Part shown: positions 17,197 through 26,506 of the stretch, in pieces
Layout: each line of letters opens with the position of its first letter
Position numbering within the stretch: the stretch's first letter is position 1
Assembly (NCBI GenBank): GCA_913056235.1
Contig: CAJXMW010000007.1
Coordinates: 62,001-126,000, forward strand
Reading direction: 5' to 3'
Source: an uncultured Fodinibius sp.
GTDB lineage: Bacteria > Bacteroidota > Rhodothermia > Balneolales > Balneolaceae
Length of the DNA stretch: 64,000 nucleotides
Notes under the pieces: model-generated
What the model was told of the DNA's origin: nothing
The model's input: the letters and a program-made list of their open reading frames with translations, nothing else
The model's database searches: none
Program-made: the position numbers and the translations under genes

Positions 17197-19743
17197 TCAG
17201 ATCGTTTCGGAGCGTAGAACCTCTAAAGGTGTTTTTTTGTATACGCTGCGGCTGTTAAACATACCAATCAGGATGGTGAGACCAGTTACCACAAGGGTTC
17301 CGATAACAATCACCCAGATATTGGGTGTAAAGGTGATATCGAAGTAGAAATATCCGAGCAGCCAAGTGGCCCCGACAGAGAGAATGAGTCCGGTTAAAGC
17401 AGACAAAATCCCCAGAAACAAGTATTCGACCGACAGTATTTTGATGATCTGTTTCTTGCTGGCACCGAGGGTTCGCAGCAGCACGCTTTCCTTGATACGC
17501 TGGAACCGGCTGGTGGCTACCGAGCTGGCCAGAACAATGAGTCCGGTAATGATGCTGAACAGCGCCATAAACTGGATGGCAAACGATATCTTGTCGATAA
17601 ACTGATTGATCGTTTCCAGGATGCGGCTCACATCAATAGCTGAGACATTGGGATATTCCTGCACGACGGCCTGTTGTATAGTTGCGGACACCTCTTCGGA
17701 TGGCGCGCGTGTGACCGTCACATAAATTTGTGGTGCCGGTTCCAGAACACCTGTGGGAAAGAGCATGAAAAAGTTAGGCTGCACGCGCTGGAAATCGACC
17801 TCACGCACGCTGGCTACATAAGCTGATATGGGGACACCTTGTACATCAAAAGCCAGGGAATCTCCAACCTCCAGGTTGAGGTCTCGGGCAATTTCTTGTG
17901 CCGCCGATACGGGCACACGTCCAGTGTCGGGATTAGTGCCGATCCATTCACCTTTGAGTAGGGTTTCAGAATCAGTAAGCGAGTCGCGGTAGGTCGAACG
18001 ATACTCTCGCTGTAGCGCCCAGTCATGGACGTTGTTGGCCGTATCTTGATCGATAGCTTGGGTGCTTCGGCCACGCAGCGAATCCAGACGCATCGTTACC
18101 ATGGGCACGTTTTGGAGAATAGGCGCTTCGTTATCCCGCAGGATTTGATTAATTCCTTCATTTTGATCTGGCTGAATGTCGAAGAAAATGAGGTTCGGCG
18201 CATCGTCGCGCGAAGCAAATTCGAGTTCCTCCATCAGCATGTCCTGGCTGAAGTAGAGTGTGCTCACCAGCAGCATTCCCAAGCCAAGTGAGAGCATGAG
18301 CGTCGCTGTTTGGTTGTGTGGCCGGTATAGGTTGGCCAGCCCCTGCCGCCAGACGTACTGCCAGTGCGATGGAAAGAACCGGCGCACCAGCTTCATCAGC
18401 GCTTTGGCGACTAGTAATAGTAGCCCAAAGGCGACGATCATCCCAGCGGTAAACAAGCCGCCGACCTTCCAACTTTCAGTCAATAGCGTGGCATAGCCCA
18501 TCACCGTAAGTGCCACCGCGACATAGATAGTAACTTTCGTTTTGTTGGAAAGCAGCGACGTAATGGAGTCGGTCATCGTACGGAGGGCATAGAGCGGTGA
18601 AGCTTTGCGCAGGGCTAGCAGGGGCAACAAGGCAAATACCAAGGCAACGCCCGTACCCGTGAACAGGCCCAAGCCAATGGAGAGCCAAGAGACGGTTAGT
18701 TCTACATTTACCGGCAAAAAGTCACTGACCAAGCCGGGCAGAAAATATTGGATGCCAATGCCCAGGATGGTGCCGGTGAGGGCACCTATAAATCCCAACA
18801 CGACCGCCTGAATTAAGAAAATACTCATCGTCTGGTTCGAAGATGCACCAAAGCATCGCAGTACTGAAGCCGTACTAATTTTCTGGTTAATATACACGTG
18901 TATGGAGCTGGCCACTCCAATACCGCCGAGCAGTAAGGCGATAAATCCGACCAGATTTAGAAACTTGCCGAGATTACCTACCGCTTCGCCAATTTCTTCG
19001 CGGCGTTCCTCAACCGTTTCATAATCGATATCGATGCCGAGACCATCTTCCATCGAGTCGATGCGTGTCTCAATGGGCGACATACTTCGATTGTCGGTGA
19101 ACTTGAAATACTGCTTGTACTCGATACGGCTGCCGCTTTGTATTAGGTTAGTTGAATCAAGTACCGACGCCGGTATGAACACTCGTGGTCCGATCATGGC
19201 AGCAGCGGCTGCTTCGCCCGGCACTTTGGTGATGGCACCCGATATTGCAAAGGTCATCTGACCCACTTTGATGGAATCACCCACCTCGATATCAAATTGA
19301 GTCATCAAAGACTGATCGACCAGTGCCGTGCTGTCTGATTGAAAGTTGTTGGCAGCTTCAGCAGGGATCGTTTCCAGTTTGCCATAAAAGGGGAAGTTGC
19401 CTTTTAATGCGCGAATATTTGACAGGCGCGTATTTCCCGTTTTGGGGAAGAGCACCATCGATGGGAACTCGGTAATAGTTGCCTGTTCGCCACCCAGTGT
19501 GTCAAAATAAGCGGTAAGGGTGTCGGGCGGTGCTTGCTCGGTTTCGATTTCGAGATCGGCGCCCAGTAGTTCCTTCGACTGATTGTTGATGGTGTTGTTC
19601 AGGCTATCCCGAAAAGAGGTGATTGCCACCTGTGCGGCCACGCCAATAATGATAGCAGATATGTAAACGAATAGTCGCTTCTTGTTGGAGCGCGCATCGC
19701 GCCAGGCCATTTTCCATGACCATTTTGAAAAGAATGAGGACAT
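17197..19743 (-). CDS. ABC transporter permease, YbbP/FtsX type
   Basis: An 848-residue permease. An N-terminal helix (about 25-45, LFVYISAIIIGVAAQVAI) leads into a large MacB-type periplasmic domain (about 50-240). A first FtsX block of helices (about 250-390) is followed by more helices (about 400-455), a second periplasmic domain (about 500-710) and a final FtsX block (about 720-840) with SRFQRIKESVLLRTLGASKKQ, the coupling segment to the ATPase. This duplicated layout matches YbbP of E. coli. It follows the ATPase gene by 19 bases. Together they should extract or export lipophilic or envelope substrates rather than import nutrients. The substrate is unknown. Confidence 0.9.
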   Translation of the reverse strand: MSSFFSKWSWKMAWRDARSNKKRLFVYISAIIIGVAAQVAITSFRDSLNNTINNQSKELLGADLEIETEQAPPDTLTAYFDTLGGEQATITEFPSMVLFPKTGNTRLSNIRALKGNFPFYGKLETIPAEAANNFQSDSTALVDQSLMTQFDIEVGDSIKVGQMTFAISGAITKVPGEAAAAAMIGPRVFIPASVLDSTNLIQSGSRIEYKQYFKFTDNRSMSPIETRIDSMEDGLGIDIDYETVEERREEIGEAVGNLGKFLNLVGFIALLLGGIGVASSIHVYINQKISTASVLRCFGASSNQTMSIFLIQAVVLGFIGALTGTILGIGIQYFLPGLVSDFLPVNVELTVSWLSIGLGLFTGTGVALVFALLPLLALRKASPLYALRTMTDSITSLLSNKTKVTIYVAVALTVMGYATLLTESWKVGGLFTAGMIVAFGLLLLVAKALMKLVRRFFPSHWQYVWRQGLANLYRPHNQTATLMLSLGLGMLLVSTLYFSQDMLMEELEFASRDDAPNLIFFDIQPDQNEGINQILRDNEAPILQNVPMVTMRLDSLRGRSTQAIDQDTANNVHDWALQREYRSTYRDSLTDSETLLKGEWIGTNPDTGRVPVSAAQEIARDLNLEVGDSLAFDVQGVPISAYVASVREVDFQRVQPNFFMLFPTGVLEPAPQIYVTVTRAPSEEVSATIQQAVVQEYPNVSAIDVSRILETINQFIDKISFAIQFMALFSIITGLIVLASSVATSRFQRIKESVLLRTLGASKKQIIKILSVEYLFLGILSALTGLILSVGATWLLGYFYFDITFTPNIWVIVIGTLVVTGLTILIGMFNSRSVYKKTPLEVLRSETI

Positions 19744-19762
19744 AAACTAGAGGATCAAATAC

Positions 19763-20482
19763 TTACTTAATGTTTTCAACTTCCGGATTTTCAACCCACT
19801 CGTCTTTGAATATTTTGCCATTTTTAAGGCGGATAATACGCTGACACTGTTCGGCCAACGAAAGGTCGTGCGTAACTAAAACAAGAGTGGTTCCGCTGGC
19901 TTTGTTCAGATCAAACAGGAGCTGCTCAATGGTTTTTCCCGTCTCAGCATCAAGGTTGCCGGTGGGTTCATCCGCAAACAAAATATTTGGCTTGTTGATG
20001 AAAGCTCGGGCAATAGCTACGCGCTGCTGTTCGCCGCCCGACAGTTGAGCCGGATAGTGGTCCAGCCGGTCGCTGAGGCCTACGTTGTCGAGTAGTTCTT
20101 CAGCATCATGGCGCACCTCGGCCGATTTCATGCCACGCAATTCAAGGGGCACCATTACGTTTTCCAGAGCCGTAAGGGTGGGCACCAGTTGAAACGTTTG
20201 GAAAACAAATCCTACGTGCTGGTTACGGACCTCGGCACGTTCATCTTCATTCAACGGTCCCAAGTCAATACCGTTCAGTGTTACAGCACCGGAGGTGGGA
20301 CGATCTAGTCCTGCACAGAGCCCAATAAGGGTGGTCTTTCCGCTGCCCGACGGACCAACAATAGAGCAAATAGTACCTTCATCCACCGAGAAATCGACAT
20401 GGTCGAGAACTGTGAGCGTTCGGTCGCCACTTCTAAATTTTTGTGTGAGATTTGTAACTTCGAGTATCGGATTTGAATCCAT
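19763..20482 (-). CDS. ABC transporter ATP-binding protein, YbbA/LolD type
   Basis: A 239-residue ATPase with Walker A GPSGSGKTT (about 40-48), Q-loop FVFQTFQLVPTLTALENV, signature LSGGEQQRVAIARA, Walker B ILFADEPTGNLD and the H-loop VTHD. Length and the TALENV segment fit the MacB/LolD/YbbA export class. It is the first gene of the two-gene transporter operon and is divergent from tesA, the same arrangement as ybbA-ybbP/tesA in Proteobacteria. That conserved order supports a shared role in lipid or envelope metabolism (inference from synteny). Confidence 0.95.
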   Translation of the reverse strand: MDSNPILEVTNLTQKFRSGDRTLTVLDHVDFSVDEGTICSIVGPSGSGKTTLIGLCAGLDRPTSGAVTLNGIDLGPLNEDERAEVRNQHVGFVFQTFQLVPTLTALENVMVPLELRGMKSAEVRHDAEELLDNVGLSDRLDHYPAQLSGGEQQRVAIARAFINKPNILFADEPTGNLDAETGKTIEQLLFDLNKASGTTLVLVTHDLSLAEQCQRIIRLKNGKIFKDEWVENPEVENIK

Positions 20483-20601
20483 AAAATTTGTTTAATGATT
20501 TTTTGGTCAGTAACATAAGCCAACGGATGAATCATTCCGCTTAGGAGGGCGTTTCTATAATTAGCAGAAATTAAATTAACATCCTTATATACAACAAATT
20601 A

Positions 20602-21249
20602 ATGAGACGATTTTTTACGACTTTTGTTATCCTTTTTCTGGCTATCTCCTTTGTTTATGGACAAAATGATACTCAACGGATATTATTTTTTGGCGATAGT
20701 ATTACTGCCGGGCATGGCATCGGTAAGGCTAACGCCTTTCCGGCTTTGATCCAACAAAAAATTGACTCACTGGGCTGGGATTTTAAGGCGATAAATGGTG
20801 GTCTGAGTGGGGAAACTTCGGCCGGCGGTTTGCGGCGTGTTGACTGGATGCTACGTCAGCCAGTTTCGGTGTTTGTTCTCGAGCTTGGTGGCAACGACGG
20901 TCTGCGTGGCATCGATCTGGATGTAACAAAAAAGAATTTGCAGAAGATTATCGACAAGGTGGAGGCCAAGTATCCCGAGGCAAAAATAGTATTGGCTGGC
21001 ATGCAGGTACCGCCGAACCTTGGCCCAGAGTACACCAAAAAATTTAAGCAGATGTATCCCAAACTGGCCAAAGAAAATGAAGCCGCGCTGATTCCGTTTT
21101 TACTTGAAGATGTGGGACGTAATCCCAGCCGAATGCAGGGTGATGGCATTCATCCAAACGCAAAAGGACATAAGATTTTGGCCGAAACCGTCTGGGATAC
21201 ACTGATGCCGATTTTAGAGAATATCAGAGAAAACATTCATACCAACTAG
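20602..21249 (+). CDS. tesA: TesA-type SGNH lysophospholipase/arylesterase
   Basis: A 215-residue exported esterase with a signal peptide to about residue 20 (ISFVYGQ). All SGNH blocks are seen: FGDSITAGHG (nucleophile Ser, about residue 32), GGLSGETSAGG (Gly), LGGNDGLRG (Asn) and DGIHPNAKGH (Asp/His). Length fits TesA/arylesterase. It hydrolyses thioesters, lysophospholipids or aryl esters in the periplasm. It is transcribed away from the YbbA/YbbP genes, and the LmbE deacetylase starts 14 bases after its stop, so the two secreted hydrolases are probably co-transcribed. Confidence 0.93.
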   Translation: MRRFFTTFVILFLAISFVYGQNDTQRILFFGDSITAGHGIGKANAFPALIQQKIDSLGWDFKAINGGLSGETSAGGLRRVDWMLRQPVSVFVLELGGNDGLRGIDLDVTKKNLQKIIDKVEAKYPEAKIVLAGMQVPPNLGPEYTKKFKQMYPKLAKENEAALIPFLLEDVGRNPSRMQGDGIHPNAKGHKILAETVWDTLMPILENIRENIHTN

Positions 21250-21263
21250 ATCATATTTGCCTA

Positions 21264-22202
21264 ATGATGCGACGACTAAGTATTACGGTTTGTGTTTTTT
21301 TACTACTCTTGACAGCCGTTGACAAAACTAATGCCCAGGATAAAGAATGGCTCGACTATAATCCCAAAATTTTGCTGGTTACCGCCCATCCCGATGACGA
21401 TGCGCTCTATTCGGCTACTGTGTTTAAAACGACTCATCTGCTGGATGGAAAGGTTGATTTGGCCCTCATGACGAATGGTGAAGGCGGATATCACTATTCC
21501 ACACTCGGCAATTATATTTATGATCGTCAACTCGACAAAGAAAAGATCGGTCGTGAATATTTGCCGGGCATCCGAAAACGAGAGCTTATGGCCGGGGGAA
21601 AGATTGTTGGTCTGCGCAACTATTTTTTCTTCGATCAGGTAGATAAAAAGTATTCAGAGGATATTTCCAATCCTCTACAACGCTGGGATACCGACTGGAT
21701 TAAACAGCGGTTGCAGAAAATCTTGGAGCAAGGCGATTACGATTTTGTCTTTACGATGATGCCCTCCGAGGGGACACATGCCCATCACAAAGCATCAGCT
21801 ATTTTGGTGTTGCAAACGATCGAGAAGTTACCGAAAGACGAGCGTCCGATTGTTCTCGCTACCGATATTGCCAGCACAACCGAAGACTCTACTGATTATA
21901 ACCAGCTTGAAGACTATCCGATTTCAAAGTTGATGGAGGACGAGGCGCCCATGTTATTTGATCGCAGGCAAAAATTTGGGCACGAGAAACGGTTGAATTA
22001 TAAAATTATCGGTAACTGGGTGATTGCTGAGCATAAATCACAGGGTACTATGCAAATGTATATGGGGCGCGGAAATGTAGAGCAGTACTGGCCGTATGCG
22101 ATCAACCAGAGAAAAGAGATTTCGAAGGCGCGCCAATTTTTCAAAGCTGTTAATGAAGTACCGATTTATCGAAATCCTAATATCAATTTCGATAACGAAT
22201 AA
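21264..22202 (+). CDS. secreted PIG-L/LmbE-family N-deacetylase
   Basis: A 312-residue exported protein with a signal peptide to about residue 24 (DKTNAQ). The zinc site AHPDDDALY (His, Asp, Asp) lies near residues 41-49 and the third ligand is in GTHAHHKASA near residue 175. LmbE/PIG-L enzymes remove acetyl groups from N-acetylglucosamine-type sugars; here the export signal suggests an envelope or external glycan. TNGEGGYHYSTLG after the active site is typical of the secreted bacterial subgroup. It is followed by noncoding sequence and the isocitrate lyase wreck. Confidence 0.9.
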   Translation: MMRRLSITVCVFLLLLTAVDKTNAQDKEWLDYNPKILLVTAHPDDDALYSATVFKTTHLLDGKVDLALMTNGEGGYHYSTLGNYIYDRQLDKEKIGREYLPGIRKRELMAGGKIVGLRNYFFFDQVDKKYSEDISNPLQRWDTDWIKQRLQKILEQGDYDFVFTMMPSEGTHAHHKASAILVLQTIEKLPKDERPIVLATDIASTTEDSTDYNQLEDYPISKLMEDEAPMLFDRRQKFGHEKRLNYKIIGNWVIAEHKSQGTMQMYMGRGNVEQYWPYAINQRKEISKARQFFKAVNEVPIYRNPNINFDNE

Positions 22203-22469
22203 CCTCGGTGTCTTTCTGAACCTGTGGTGTCTCGATCATTCGGGGTTTCAGGATCTAATAGATATTTGGTTCTCTATTAGTTGCTTAGAGTGGCACGAAG
22301 AATACACTGAGAACCTCAAAGAATCACAAGGATATCTGGTTCCTAAGTTCCGCTTGGGGATTAGTAGTTCATACACTGGCTTGCTGATTCTTCATCAGGC
22401 TACAAAGCCAACGCTCATTTAAATGAGTTGATGCAAATGCCTATAGTCCACTGATTCATCTGTGGGCTA

Positions 22470-23267
22470 ATGCTGGCGCCGATTGTTGCTGATGCAGAGG
22501 CTGGATTCGGTGGTGCACTAAACGTATTTGAGCTGATGAAGACGATGATTGAGGCGGGAGCTTCGGATGTTCATTTTGAAAATCAGCTGGCTTCAGAGAA
22601 GAAGTGCGGTCATTTGGGTGGCAAAGTGCTTGTGCCAACCTCCCAGTTTACCAAAACGTTGACAGCGGCGCGCTTAGCTGCCGATGTCCTGGATGTGCCA
22701 ACACTCGTTATAGCGCGGACAGAGCAGTTGCTTACCAGCGATGTGGATCCCTATGATCACAAATTTCTTACGGGTAAGCGCTCGGCCGAGGGCTTCTACT
22801 ACGTTAAAAACGGGCTGGATCAAGCCATCAGTCGGGGACTCGCGTATGCTCCGTATGCTGACTTGGTTTGGTGTGAAACGTCAAAGCCGGACCTCCACGA
22901 GCAGGTATTTGCCGAAGCCATCCATGAAAATATCCCGGCAAGCTGTTGTCCTACAACTGTTCGCCGTCGTTTAACTGGAAGCAAAATTTGACCGATAGCG
23001 AAATTGTGAAATTCCAGTTTGTGACCCTCGCTGGATTCCATTCGCTCAACTTTGCCATGTTCAATCTTGCTAGTAGTTATAAAGAGGAAGGAATGTTTGC
23101 CTATTCACAGCTGCAGGAGGCTGAATTCGCCAACGAGGTTAACGGTTACCAAGCATCAGCGGGAAGTTGGGACCGGCTACTTCGATGCGGTCAAGCAATC
23201 TATTGATGGCGGCAAGAGCCCAACGCTGGCCCTTGCAGGTTCCACCGAAGAAGCACAATTTGTATAG
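22470..23267 (+). pseudogene. aceA: isocitrate lyase, truncated and frameshifted
   Basis: The sequence starts inside the enzyme at [13 protein letters not shown] and runs through the active-site loop [65 protein letters not shown] and the C-terminal GSTEEAQF. About 150 N-terminal residues are absent. Near 22930 one A appears lost from an A-run (reading HEN-IPAS instead of a continuous PGKLLSYN frame). About 12 codons are missing before KFQFVTLAG, and about 7 bases are missing near 23150 after NEVNGY. Several independent lesions rule out a sequencing error. The glyoxylate-shunt enzyme encoded here is dead; an intact copy elsewhere cannot be judged. The preceding 22203-22469 holds nothing recognisable. 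Confidence 0.9.
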
Positions 23268-23308
23268 CAATAGTCTCTTAATTTATTTCCTGTTGTTATT
23301 CTATCTGG

Positions 23309-23341
23309 ATCTGGTTACGAAGTTGAACTTCGTAACCAGAT
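23309..23341. repeat. 33-base perfect palindrome
   Basis: Sixteen-base arms (ATCTGGTTACGAAGTT and its exact complement) surround a single G. It lies between the isocitrate lyase wreck and the convergent SIMPL gene. No T-tract follows on either side, so it is not a standard terminator. Its shape, with a centre like GAAGTTGAACTTC, resembles the palindrome at 61571-61599. Confidence 0.75.
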
Positions 23342-23365
23342 AACAAACCTGTCGGTCCTTATTTG

Positions 23366-24046
23366 CTAGGATCCTTTCCTCAGGGTTTTATATGTTATTG
23401 AAACATTGGCCGATATGCTTACCGTTTGGTTGAACTCCATCAGGCTGTCGGATGATTTCTGATACGCCATTTCCATCATAGGCCGAGGTCCATTTTGATT
23501 GTAAGAATAGCTGATGTCTTTGATGCCGGAAATCGAAAGTCCGGTTTCGTTGGCGATAATGTTTGCCTTTTCGCGTGCGATCTTCAGCGCTTTTTTAAGG
23601 GCCTCGTTTTCGCCACTTTCGGTTTCACTGGACCTGAAATTACCGCTGAACTCATCAAAATCATTCTCGATCAGGGTGAGCTGAATCTCTTCGTAGAGAT
23701 CAAAATCATCAAGTGAAAGAGTCACACTTTGTCGGGTACGTACAAAATCCTGCCGCTCACCACCGTATTGGCTGTTGGTGACGCGTGATATAGAAATGGG
23801 TTCAAAGTTGATATTCTCTTCTTTGATGTTATGCTTCTTGAGTAATTTGACAAGCACTTGCTCTCGTTCTTTATGCAGGTCGTAGGCCTGTTGCGGAGTA
23901 TCGCCCTCGGCATTAATATTAATCTGAAAAGCAATTTCGTCAGCTGGGATAAGTACTTTCGAAGTTGCACTGATATTGATCGTATTTTGGGCTACCGTGG
24001 ATCCCACGGTGATAAACAGGGAGATACAAAGAATGAGATAGCGCAT
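23366..24046 (-). CDS. secreted SIMPL-domain (DUF541) protein
   Basis: A 226-residue protein of the SIMPL/DUF541 family, periplasmic with a signal peptide to about residue 20 (ISLFITVGSTVAQ). Family features are INISATSKVLIPADEIAFQI at the first strands, QQAYDLHKEREQVLVKLLKK, and the final ISANVSITY. ATG 24046 gives a clean signal peptide. An earlier ATG at 24094 overlaps the cdaA stop as ATGA and would add 16 polar residues; translational coupling from that start cannot be excluded. The biochemical role of SIMPL proteins is poorly defined, with links to envelope and oxidative stress. It probably shares an operon with the cyclic-di-AMP synthase gene. Confidence 0.85.
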   Translation of the reverse strand: MRYLILCISLFITVGSTVAQNTINISATSKVLIPADEIAFQININAEGDTPQQAYDLHKEREQVLVKLLKKHNIKEENINFEPISISRVTNSQYGGERQDFVRTRQSVTLSLDDFDLYEEIQLTLIENDFDEFSGNFRSSETESGENEALKKALKIAREKANIIANETGLSISGIKDISYSYNQNGPRPMMEMAYQKSSDSLMEFNQTVSISANVSITYKTLRKGS

Positions 24047-24090
24047 AGTTTTATTATTTGATGGTTTGCGGTTGCGGGTGATGAATAAGC

Positions 24091-25545
24091 TCATTGCGTT
24101 TTGTTTTGTACTTTTATCGAAATCGTTATTTGTCTTGGTGTTCCTGCTGGCAAAGTAACACCATCCGGCAGAATAAGATCTTTTGTGACTGATGTAGTTT
24201 GGTCAATAGCTGTCAGGTCAACGGCTTCGGTCGTGATGGAGTCGGGTAGTGTTGCGCCCTCGATAGCTGACACGGCAACGGTTTTGGGATCGCTAGAAAG
24301 TCCAGAAATTTCCAAATCATCAGGCAGACTGCCTGATGTGGATACTTTTACAGGGCGCCTAACTTGTCGGAGTGTTTTTACTTTAAGTGTTTTTGGGTTG
24401 ACATCATAAAGTCGAAGATCATTTGAGAGATTCAAATTACTTTCGGTGATCGACAGCTTATCGGAGATAAGAGTTTCCTCTTCCAAGTTAAATGATACGA
24501 CCAGCTCTGAAGGATTCAGTGACCGGAATGCCTGCTCCGATCCGGAGAGGGTAACCCTGGCCTGCATCGGCAGAGAATCCTGCATGGTAACATTACTAGA
24601 CTGCAGGTTCAGGTACTCGATCGGCACTGAATATGTTCGGTAAACCGTGCCGGAGGGATAGGCAAAACCTAACCAAAGAATTACAGCCAGGGCGACTGAA
24701 GCAAGAACCGTTCGCAGGTTGCGTTTTTTCCACCAGTCAATGAGTGTAGAATCTTGCAGTTGATAATGTTCATCCCAGAACTTATCGAGCTTGTTCTTCA
24801 ATTCGCTACTGGACTCTAGTGCGGTAAGCTGACCATGTTGGGCTACACTGATGGTACCACGTTCTTCTGAAACAACGACGACCAGTGAATCGCATTGCTC
24901 GCAGAGACCCAGGGCCGCAGCGTGACGCGTACCACCTGGATGATTTTTTCCGAGGTTCTTGGATAAGGGCAGGTGTACGCCAAACCGTACAAGCTTGTCG
25001 CCTTCCAGCAAAACCGCGCCATCGTGGCCAGGGGCTTTGGGGTTGAAGATGCTGTAAAGCAGCGGTATCGTAAGTTGGCCGTTGAGTTCAATCCCACCGT
25101 CGATATGTCGTTCCCAGTCCTCTTGACCGCGAATAACAATCAGCGCACCGGTTCTGTTGTCGGACATTTTAGATGCGGCCTCGGTGATGATATCAGTTAC
25201 GGTATTGGAATAGGTAGGGGTATCCTCATTATCAAAGAAGGTCCAGGCGCCGATACGGTCGACAACGCGCCGGATGTCGGATTGAAAGACGACAACCAGG
25301 CCAATCAGGATGATGATAAACAGTGTTTGGATAAGCAGTTCGGTGAGGTACATGCCGGTTACCCGTGCGAATACATAAATCACGAACAACGTGGCAAAAC
25401 CAATGAGCGTGCGACGCGAAAGACTCTGGATCAGCCAGTTTAACAACAGGTAAAAAACGACCGAGATCAGCCCGATATCCAAGAGATCTATAATGCGTAT
25501 GTTGCGCACAAAATCTTGCAGGCTCGAACTGAGTGTCTCTATCAT
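24091..25545 (-). CDS. cdaA: diadenylate cyclase CdaA fused to a YbbR/CdaR-like region
   Basis: A 484-residue membrane protein. Three helices (about 15-86) precede a DAC domain (about 105-230) with the catalytic DGA (PGHDGAVLL, about residue 173) and GTRH (PGGTRHAAALG, about residue 205); it should make cyclic di-AMP from two ATP. After a short linker a fourth helix (about 275-297, VLASVALAVILWLGFAY) leads to an external part (300-484) with YbbR-type repeats such as YSVPIEYLNL, PMQARVTLSGSE and VRRPVKVSTSG. In Firmicutes CdaA and its regulator CdaR (YbbR) are separate neighbouring genes; here they form one chain. Start ATG 25545 is chosen; the longer frame adds 60 non-homologous residues. The dehydratase gene ends one base before it. 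Confidence 0.9.
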   Translation of the reverse strand: MIETLSSSLQDFVRNIRIIDLLDIGLISVVFYLLLNWLIQSLSRRTLIGFATLFVIYVFARVTGMYLTELLIQTLFIIILIGLVVVFQSDIRRVVDRIGAWTFFDNEDTPTYSNTVTDIITEAASKMSDNRTGALIVIRGQEDWERHIDGGIELNGQLTIPLLYSIFNPKAPGHDGAVLLEGDKLVRFGVHLPLSKNLGKNHPGGTRHAAALGLCEQCDSLVVVVSEERGTISVAQHGQLTALESSSELKNKLDKFWDEHYQLQDSTLIDWWKKRNLRTVLASVALAVILWLGFAYPSGTVYRTYSVPIEYLNLQSSNVTMQDSLPMQARVTLSGSEQAFRSLNPSELVVSFNLEEETLISDKLSITESNLNLSNDLRLYDVNPKTLKVKTLRQVRRPVKVSTSGSLPDDLEISGLSSDPKTVAVSAIEGATLPDSITTEAVDLTAIDQTTSVTKDLILPDGVTLPAGTPRQITISIKVQNKTQ

Positions 25546-25546
25546 A

Positions 25547-26506
25547 TTATGGGCATAAAATGGTTTGTAGCTTCTCTGTCGAAATATTGGCTCCACAGAC
25601 GACAAGTACAGTCGATTGCCCGGCAAATTGCTCGGGATTGTTGAGCAGGGTGGCGATTGCCACACCGGCCGATCCCTCGACCAACTTGCTGTGGTGCTTG
25701 AGCATAGAACGGATTGCATCGGCAATTTCGTCTTCGGAAATCAGGATAAAATCATCCACCAACTGTTGGCAGAGCTCAAAAGTGATGGAGTCGCGCTCAA
25801 ATCCTCCGGCCGAGCCATCCGAGAGGGTCGGTTTTGATTCGATTTCACGATATTCCCCAGCCCGGACACTCACGCTCATTTCGGGCGAATTTTCTGGCTG
25901 ACAGCCCATAATTTTTGTGTCGGGTGATTTTTCTTTCACAAAAGTGCCAATGCCGGAGATCAATCCCCCGCCACCTACAGTTGCCAATATGTTATCGGGA
26001 TGGGGAAGTTTGTCTAGAATTTCGACGGCGATCGTACCTTGACCCGCAATGATCTGCTCATCGTTATAGGGGGAAACATAAATCCAACCATTGTCCTCGG
26101 CCGACTTACGGGCAAAGATTTCAGTGTCGTAAGGGTCATCTCCGTGAAATTCGATGTCTACGTCGTAGCCCTTGATAGATTCGACTTTCGACTTCACGGC
26201 ATTGTGCGGCAAAAATACTTTGCCCTGTATCCCCAGCAGATCACAAGCCCGGGCAAATCCCAGTCCATGGTTTCCTGTGGAGGCCGTAACCGGCAGGGCA
26301 TCCAGACCTTGTTCCTGTATCCATTTGAGCTTGTTTAAACTTCCCCGCGCTTTAAAGGAGCCCGTAACCTGTTCACTTTCCAGCTTCAGATATACGTCGC
26401 CGCCGCAGTGTTCGCTCAGCCAGTTTGAGTAGAGCAGGGGCGTGCGAAAGATGTTGTTGGTGATACGGCCATGGGCGGTTTCAATTTCTTCAAAAAGGTC
26501 CATCAC
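25547..26506 (-). CDS. PLP-dependent threonine/serine dehydratase-like enzyme
   Basis: A 319-residue fold-type II PLP enzyme. The PLP lysine is in TGSFKARGS (about residue 53), the Asn loop in ASTGNHG, and the phosphate-binding loop in GGGGLISG. VVCGAN near the C-terminus contacts the pyridine nitrogen. No C-terminal regulatory ACT domain, so it is the short catabolic type, related to threonine dehydratase or serine racemase. It deaminates hydroxy-amino acids to 2-oxo acids and ammonia, though exact substrate is not clear. It sits just upstream of cdaA with one base between stop and start. A second enzyme of this class lies at 51207-52178. Confidence 0.88.
   Translation of the reverse strand: MMDLFEEIETAHGRITNNIFRTPLLYSNWLSEHCGGDVYLKLESEQVTGSFKARGSLNKLKWIQEQGLDALPVTASTGNHGLGFARACDLLGIQGKVFLPHNAVKSKVESIKGYDVDIEFHGDDPYDTEIFARKSAEDNGWIYVSPYNDEQIIAGQGTIAVEILDKLPHPDNILATVGGGGLISGIGTFVKEKSPDTKIMGCQPENSPEMSVSVRAGEYREIESKPTLSDGSAGGFERDSITFELCQQLVDDFILISEDEIADAIRSMLKHHSKLVEGSAGVAIATLLNNPEQFAGQSTVLVVCGANISTEKLQTILCP

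Noticed and set aside
22096-22422. 108-codon open frame overlapping the end of the LmbE gene
   Set aside because: It begins inside the LmbE gene in another frame and shows no domain; the sequence after 22203 is noncoding.
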